DNA of 64,000 nt from positions 62,001-126,000 of the forward strand of contig NZ_FOWX01000002.1 in assembly GCF_900115555.1 (NCBI RefSeq). Direction: 5' to 3'. This document shows, one piece after another, positions 59,570 to 64,000 of this stretch. The notes under the pieces were generated by a model that was not told where the DNA came from, searched no databases, and saw only the letters and a program-made list of their open reading frames with translations. The stretch comes from Pseudomonas borbori (lineage in GTDB: Bacteria > Pseudomonadota > Gammaproteobacteria > Pseudomonadales > Pseudomonadaceae). How positions within the stretch are numbered: the first letter of the stretch is position 1; every line of letters starts with the position of its first letter. The position numbers and the translations under genes were made by a program.

Positions 59570-60193
59570 TCAAATATCCTTGAGCACCAGCGAAAGCGCC
59601 TCTTCGGCCAGTTGATCCAGGTTCATCGGCCCTTCGGGGCGGAACCAGGTGTTGGTCCAGCTCAAGGCCCCGGTGAGGAAACGTCGCAGGATGAATGGAT
59701 CGGCCTTGAAATACCCCGCCGCCCTGGCCTCGCTCAGCACGTCCAGCCACAGCTGCTCATAAGTGTCGCGCAAGCCGAGGATAAATTGCTGGCTGGGCTG
59801 CGACAGTGAACGCCATTCGTAGACCAGTACCGCCATGGCCTCGCCGGTGCCGCCCATGATCGATTGCAGCTCGCAGCGGATCAGTGCCAGCACCCGTTCG
59901 CGCAAGCTGCTCGCCTCGGCCAGGGAAGCCTGCATCAAGGCGGTGTTGTAACGGATGGTCTCCTCCATCACCGAGCGCAGGATCTCGTCCTTGCTCTTGA
60001 AGTGGTGAAAGATACTGCCCGACTGAATGCCCACCGCGCTGGCCAGGTCGCGCACCGTGGTGCGCTCGTAGCCCTTGCTGCGAAACAGGTGCGCCGCGGT
60101 TTGCAGCAGTTTGCCGCGGGCGCTATCCGGGTCGGTCACCTGTCCACTGGCCACCAGTTCGCGCATTACCGCCTGGGCTTGTTGATCATCCAC
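59570..60193 (-). CDS. atuR: TetR-family repressor AtuR
   Basis: The 207-residue TetR-type protein has the helix-turn-helix (ARGKLLQTAAHLFRSKGYER, TVRDLASAVGIQSGSIFHHF) and a variable effector domain. Divergent from atuA and next to it, it is the expected repressor of the acyclic terpene utilisation genes. Start: GTG at 60193, with GGAG seven bases upstream. Two matching palindromes lie in the atuR-atuA gap. Confidence 0.88.
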   Translation of the reverse strand: MDDQQAQAVMRELVASGQVTDPDSARGKLLQTAAHLFRSKGYERTTVRDLASAVGIQSGSIFHHFKSKDEILRSVMEETIRYNTALMQASLAEASSLRERVLALIRCELQSIMGGTGEAMAVLVYEWRSLSQPSQQFILGLRDTYEQLWLDVLSEARAAGYFKADPFILRRFLTGALSWTNTWFRPEGPMNLDQLAEEALSLVLKDI

Positions 60194-60313
60194 GTTCAAT
60201 CTCCAACTCTCTTTTTGCTCGAACTCGACGCGCAAGCCAGCGATTACCCACCGACGCCCGGCAATTTTGCCCAAGTGTTTGTGGTTATTGTGAAATTTAT
60301 GCCGCACAGGCCA

Positions 60314-60331
60314 ACCAAGCAAGCGCTCGGG
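60314..60331. promoter_or_regulatory. AtuR operator 1 (imperfect)
   Basis: ACCAAGC-AAGC-GCTCGGG is an 18-base palindrome with two mismatches in its right arm compared with operator 2 (GCTTGGT). The outer ends of the two sites are 39 bases apart. It lies 121 bases upstream of the atuR start. Confidence 0.65.
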
Positions 60332-60370
60332 CATGCCCCCCGCAGGAAATATTCTCCCGACGACTTTAAA

Positions 60371-60388
60371 ACCAAGCGCTTGCTTGGT
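60371..60388. promoter_or_regulatory. AtuR operator 2 (perfect)
   Basis: ACCAAGC-GCTT-GCTTGGT is an 18-base palindrome with perfect seven-base arms, 40 bases before the atuA start. In P. aeruginosa AtuR is reported to bind two inverted repeats in the same gap, which fits this pair. Confidence 0.75.
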
Positions 60389-60427
60389 AGTCTTTAGCCA
60401 CTCAATCCAGCGCAACGGACTTTCTAA

Positions 60428-62215
60428 ATGAGCAAAACCGTACGCATCGGCTGCGCTTGCGCCTTCTGGGGCGATACCGGCACCGCCGCCGCTCAACTGG
60501 TGCGCGGCACCAAGCTGGATTACCTGGTGTTCGACTACCTGGCCGAAATAACCATGTCGATCATGGCCGGGGCGCGGCTGAAGCAACCCGACGCCGGCTA
60601 TGCCAGCGACTTCGTGGAAACCCTCGCTCCGCTGCTAGCGGACATCGCGCAGAAGAACATCCGCGTGATCAGCAACGCCGGCGGGGTCAACCCCAGTGCC
60701 TGCGCCGCGGCTTTGGCGGCGGCCTGCGAACAGGCCGGTGTGCAATTGAAGATCGCCGTACTGCACGGCGACAACCTGCAACCCCAGCTCGGCGAATTGG
60801 CCAAGGCCGGCGCGGTGGAGATGTTCAGCGGCGCCGCCCTGCCGCCATTCTGCGTCTCGGTGAACGCCTACCTGGGCGCGCCGGGAATAGTCGAAGCCCT
60901 GAAGCTCGGCGCGGATATCGTGATCACCGGGCGGGTGGTCGACAGCGCAGTGGTCAGCGCCGCCCTGGTGCACGAGTTCGCCTGGGCCTGGAGCGATTAC
61001 GACCGCTTGGCCCAGGCCGCCCTGGCCGGGCATATCATCGAATGCGGCGCGCAGTGCACCGGCGGCAACTTCACCGACTGGGACAGCGTGCCGGACTACG
61101 AACATATCGGCTTCCCGGTGGTGGAAGTCGCCGCCGACGGCGCCTTCGTGGTGAGCAAGCCGGAGGGCTCCGGCGGCTTGGTCACGCCCTTTACCGTCGG
61201 CGAGCAGATGCTCTACGAGATCGGCGATCCACGGGCCTATCTTCTGCCCGATGTGGTCTGCGACTTCACCCGGGTCGAGCTGCGCCAGGTCGGCGCCAAC
61301 CGCGTCTCCTTGACCGGTGCCCGCGGCCTGCCGCCCACCGCGCAGTACAAGGTCAGCGCCACCTACCCCGATGGTTTTCGTTGCACCGCCAGTTGCCTGA
61401 TGGCCGGTATCGACGCGCACAAGAAGGCACAGCGGGCCAGCCAGGCGATCATCGGCAAGACCGAGGAGCTGTTCGCCGAGCGTGGCTGGGGGCCCTATAC
61501 AGAAGTGAACATCGAGCTACTCGGCGCCGAGGCGACCTACGGTCCCCATGGCCTGCGCGCCGATACCCGCGAAGTGGTGATCAAGATCGCCGTGCGTCAT
61601 GCGAAGAAAGAAGCCTTGGTGTTGTTCTCCCGCGAGATCGCCCAGGCCGCCACCGGCATGGCGCCGGGCCTGACCGGCATCATCGGCGGTCGGCCGACGG
61701 TGTACCCGGTGATTCGCCTGTTCTCGTTCCTCGCCGATAAAAGTCATTGCAGACTGGAAGTGGAACTGCACGGCCAGCGCAGCCCGGTAAGCCTGCCGAC
61801 ACTCGATGCCTTCGAGCCGAGCCAGGTCACGGCCGACCTGCCCGTGCCGGGCGTCGAGGGGCAAGCCGACGCAGTGGTGCCGCTGATCGAACTGGCCGTG
61901 GCCCGTTCCGGCGACAAGGGCAACCACAGCAATATCGGCGTCATGGCCAGAAAGCCCGAATATTTGGCCTGGATCGCCGCTGCGCTGAGCGAAGAGGCGG
62001 TGGCCGAATGGATGCGGCACTGCCTCGACCCGCAGACCGGCAAGGTCAGTCGCTGGTACCTGCCGGGCAGCCACAGTTTGAATTTTTTGCTGGAAAACGC
62101 CTTGGGCGGTGGCGGCGTCGCCAGCCTGCGTATCGACCCGCAGGGCAAGGCCTTCGCTCAACAGTTGCTGGAATTCCCGGTGCCAATACCCAAGGCACTG
62201 GCAGCGACGTTGTAG
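60428..62215 (+). CDS. atuA: Acyclic terpene utilisation protein AtuA
   Basis: The 595-residue protein matches the AtuA family (DUF1446) of unknown exact function, needed for growth on citronellol or geraniol. Visible motifs include [70 protein letters not shown] and [20 protein letters not shown], and a C-terminal part with [19 protein letters not shown]. It is the first gene of the atuABC... unit and has the perfect operator 40 bases upstream. Confidence 0.93.
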   Translation: MSKTVRIGCACAFWGDTGTAAAQLVRGTKLDYLVFDYLAEITMSIMAGARLKQPDAGYASDFVETLAPLLADIAQKNIRVISNAGGVNPSACAAALAAACEQAGVQLKIAVLHGDNLQPQLGELAKAGAVEMFSGAALPPFCVSVNAYLGAPGIVEALKLGADIVITGRVVDSAVVSAALVHEFAWAWSDYDRLAQAALAGHIIECGAQCTGGNFTDWDSVPDYEHIGFPVVEVAADGAFVVSKPEGSGGLVTPFTVGEQMLYEIGDPRAYLLPDVVCDFTRVELRQVGANRVSLTGARGLPPTAQYKVSATYPDGFRCTASCLMAGIDAHKKAQRASQAIIGKTEELFAERGWGPYTEVNIELLGAEATYGPHGLRADTREVVIKIAVRHAKKEALVLFSREIAQAATGMAPGLTGIIGGRPTVYPVIRLFSFLADKSHCRLEVELHGQRSPVSLPTLDAFEPSQVTADLPVPGVEGQADAVVPLIELAVARSGDKGNHSNIGVMARKPEYLAWIAAALSEEAVAEWMRHCLDPQTGKVSRWYLPGSHSLNFLLENALGGGGVASLRIDPQGKAFAQQLLEFPVPIPKALAATL

Positions 62216-62252
62216 GGTGCGCCGCGCGCACCAAAACCAGTCAGGACAAACA

Positions 62253-63134
62253 ATGACATACGACTCGATCTTCCAACCCGACCTGTTTACCGGCCAGATC
62301 ATTATGGTCACCGGCGGCGGCAGCGGCATCGGTCGCTGCACCGCCCATGAGCTGGCCGCCCTGGGCGCCCATGTGGTGCTGGTCGGGCGCAAGCGGGAGA
62401 AACTCCAGGCCACCTGCGAGGAGATCCGCGAGGACGGCGGCAGCGCCAGCCTGCAGGTCTGCGATATCCGCGACGAGGAGTCGGTCAAGGCCATGGTCAA
62501 GGCGGTAGTCGAGGAGCATGGACAGATCCACCATCTGGTCAACAATGCCGGCGGTCAGTACCCCTCACCGCTCGCCTCGATCAACCAGAAAGGCTTCGAG
62601 ACCGTGGTGCGCACCAATCTGGTCGGCGGCTTTCTGGTCGCCCGCGAAGTGTTCAACCAGAGCATGAGCAAGACCGGTGGCAGCATCGTCAATATGCTCG
62701 CCGACATGTGGGGCGGCATGCCCGGCATGGGCCACTCCGGGGCGGCGCGCGCCGGCATGGAGAACCTCACCAAGACCGCCGCCGTCGAGTGGGGCCATGC
62801 CGGGGTGCGAGTCAACGCCGTGGCGCCGGGCTGGATCGCCTCCAGCGGCATGGACACCTATGAAGGCGCGTTCAAGGCGGTAATCCCGACCCTGCGCGAG
62901 CATGTGCCGCTCAAACGCATCGGCAGCGAGTCGGAAGTCTCGGCCGCCATCGTCTTCCTGCTGTCGCCGGGCGCCGCCTTCATCAGCGGCACCACGGTGC
63001 GCATCGACGGCGCCGCCAGCCAGGGCAGCCGCGCCTTCCCGCTGGCCAAGGGCAAACCGGGGCAGAGCCGGGCCTATAACGGCTTCCATCGGGCCTACCT
63101 GCCCGATGTGCTGAAAGAAGACCAGGGGGAATAA
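62253..63134 (+). CDS. atuB: Short-chain dehydrogenase AtuB
   Basis: The 293-residue protein has the SDR nucleotide site (MVTGGGSGIGRCTAHELA), NNAGGQYPSP and VNAVAPGWIASSG. The usual YxxxK active site is not present: at that place MGHSGAARAGMENL has S162 where Tyr is expected and R166 where Lys is expected, a form like the 2,4-dienoyl-CoA reductase branch, which also lacks the Tyr. So it may be an acyl-CoA reductase, or inactive as a dehydrogenase. It lies four bases before atuC. Confidence 0.9.
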   Translation: MTYDSIFQPDLFTGQIIMVTGGGSGIGRCTAHELAALGAHVVLVGRKREKLQATCEEIREDGGSASLQVCDIRDEESVKAMVKAVVEEHGQIHHLVNNAGGQYPSPLASINQKGFETVVRTNLVGGFLVAREVFNQSMSKTGGSIVNMLADMWGGMPGMGHSGAARAGMENLTKTAAVEWGHAGVRVNAVAPGWIASSGMDTYEGAFKAVIPTLREHVPLKRIGSESEVSAAIVFLLSPGAAFISGTTVRIDGAASQGSRAFPLAKGKPGQSRAYNGFHRAYLPDVLKEDQGE

Positions 63135-63138
63135 CGCC

Positions 63139-64000
63139 ATGCCGGTGATTCAGTCGGAGATCGACGTGCACGGCGAAGACTTCGCCAGCAACCGCGCCGC
63201 CATGCTTGCCGCGGTGGCGAGCTTTCGCCAGATCGAGCAGAACTGCCTGAACAAGGCGCAGGCGGCCAAGGCGCGGTTCGAGAAGCGCGGCCAGTTGCTG
63301 CCGCGCGAACGCCTGAACCTGCTGCTCGACCCCGGTGCGCCCTTTCTCGAACTCTGTTCCCTGGCCGGCTACAAGCTGCACGACGACAAGGACGGCAGCC
63401 AGGCCGGCGGCGGCATCATCTCCGGCATCGGCTATATCGCCGGGGTGCGTTGCCTGGTCAGCGCCAGCAACAGCGCGATCAAGGGCGGCACCATCTCCCC
63501 GACCGGTTTGAAAAAGACCCTGCGCCTGCAGCAGATCGCCGTCGAGAACAAACTACCGCTGGTGGCCCTGACCGAGAGCGGCGGCGCCAACCTCAACTAC
63601 GCCGCCGATATCTTCGTCGAAGGCGCGCGCGGCTTCGCCAACCAGGCGCGCATGTCGGCCATGGGCCTGCCGCAGATCACCGTGGTGCACGGCTCTTCCA
63701 CTGCCGGCGGCGCTTATCAGCCGGGGCTGTCGGACTATGTGGTGGTGGTGCGCGGCAAGGCCAAGCTGTTCCTCGCTGGGCCGCCGCTGCTGAAAGCCGC
63801 CACCGGCGAGATCGCCACCGATGAGCAATTGGGCGGCGCCGAAATGCACGCCCAGGTCGCCGGCACCGCCGAATACCTGGCAGAAAACGACGCCGATGGC
63901 CTGCGCATCGCCCGCGAAATTCTCGCCATGTTGCCGTGGAATGCCCAGTTGCCGGCACGGCCGCAGAAGAGCTGGCGCGAACCGCTGTACCCGGTCGAAG
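63139..64000 (+). CDS. atuC: Geranyl-CoA carboxylase beta subunit AtuC (partial)
   Basis: The frame is open from the ATG at 63139 to the window end (287 codons), so this is the N-terminal half of a carboxyltransferase beta subunit of about 540 residues. It shows the acyl-CoA carboxylase pattern: FEKRGQLLPRERLNLLLDPG, SGIGYIAGVRCLVSASNSAI, LVALTESGGANLNYAADIF and VVHGSSTAGGAYQPGLSDYV. With a biotinylated alpha subunit (AtuF, outside) it would carboxylate geranyl-CoA. GGGGGA lies upstream of the ATG. Confidence 0.92.
   Translation, partial: MPVIQSEIDVHGEDFASNRAAMLAAVASFRQIEQNCLNKAQAAKARFEKRGQLLPRERLNLLLDPGAPFLELCSLAGYKLHDDKDGSQAGGGIISGIGYIAGVRCLVSASNSAIKGGTISPTGLKKTLRLQQIAVENKLPLVALTESGGANLNYAADIFVEGARGFANQARMSAMGLPQITVVHGSSTAGGAYQPGLSDYVVVVRGKAKLFLAGPPLLKAATGEIATDEQLGGAEMHAQVAGTAEYLAENDADGLRIAREILAMLPWNAQLPARPQKSWREPLYPVE

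Overview
The window is GC-rich, gene-dense DNA from a gammaproteobacterium, almost certainly a Pseudomonas species. Three things support this: gene content and order that I recognise from memory of P. aeruginosa (ligA-zipA-smc next to the xanthine dehydrogenase genes; fadE ... sagS-ospR-gpx-msrB-htpX-tpm; deaD-crotonase-class II DAHP synthase; the atu terpene genes), REP-type palindromes typical of the genus, and sigma-54 flagellar promoters. Species cannot be decided from the window.

Layout. 0.1-5.8 kb: flagellar rod and hook genes on the minus strand in two units, flgBCDE and flgFGH..., each behind a sigma-54 promoter with the same 16-base core. 6.1-13.4 kb: ligA, zipA and smc on the minus strand, with the start of a truncated GntR-type regulator just before smc. 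13.8-23.2 kb: purine catabolism: xdhA-xdhB-(small ORF)-xdhC-guaD, a convergent GntR/FCD regulator and an AzgA-type purine permease. Two palindrome types upstream of xdhA, gntR and the permease look like shared control sites. 23.3-29.8 kb: mixed housekeeping: LysE exporter, PrmB, a NhaD-like antiporter, a 45-aa membrane peptide, a cysteine-hydrolase-fold protein lacking the nucleophilic Cys, a small membrane protein, an Smr protein, FolE and a transglutaminase-like protein.

30-33.5 kb: FadE acyl-CoA dehydrogenase, a small PA2817-type protein and a twice-repeated tRNA-Gly/tRNA-Glu pair. 33.7-43.4 kb: glutathione S-transferase, free methionine-R-sulfoxide reductase with an AAA ATPase, the hybrid kinase SagS, the OspR/Gpx/MsrB oxidative-stress group with a candidate OspR operator, an AlaA-like aminotransferase and HtpX. 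43.4-50.4 kb: thiopurine methyltransferase, DODA-type dioxygenase, DeaD helicase, crotonase, a spermidine-synthase-like protein and class II DAHP synthase.

50.4-59.5 kb is the most accessory-looking part: a two-component pair made of a CBS-domain histidine kinase and an output-less double receiver, a 140-bp MITE-like element, a Cache-domain chemoreceptor, a DUF2897 peptide overlapping a lipoprotein gene, a CPBP protease and two tandem paralogous periplasmic solute-binding proteins without a permease. 59.5-64 kb: the start of the acyclic terpene (citronellol/geraniol) utilisation cluster: atuR, two palindromic operators, atuA, atuB and the 5' part of atuC, which runs off the window. No CRISPR array, phage, rRNA or intact transposase gene was seen.
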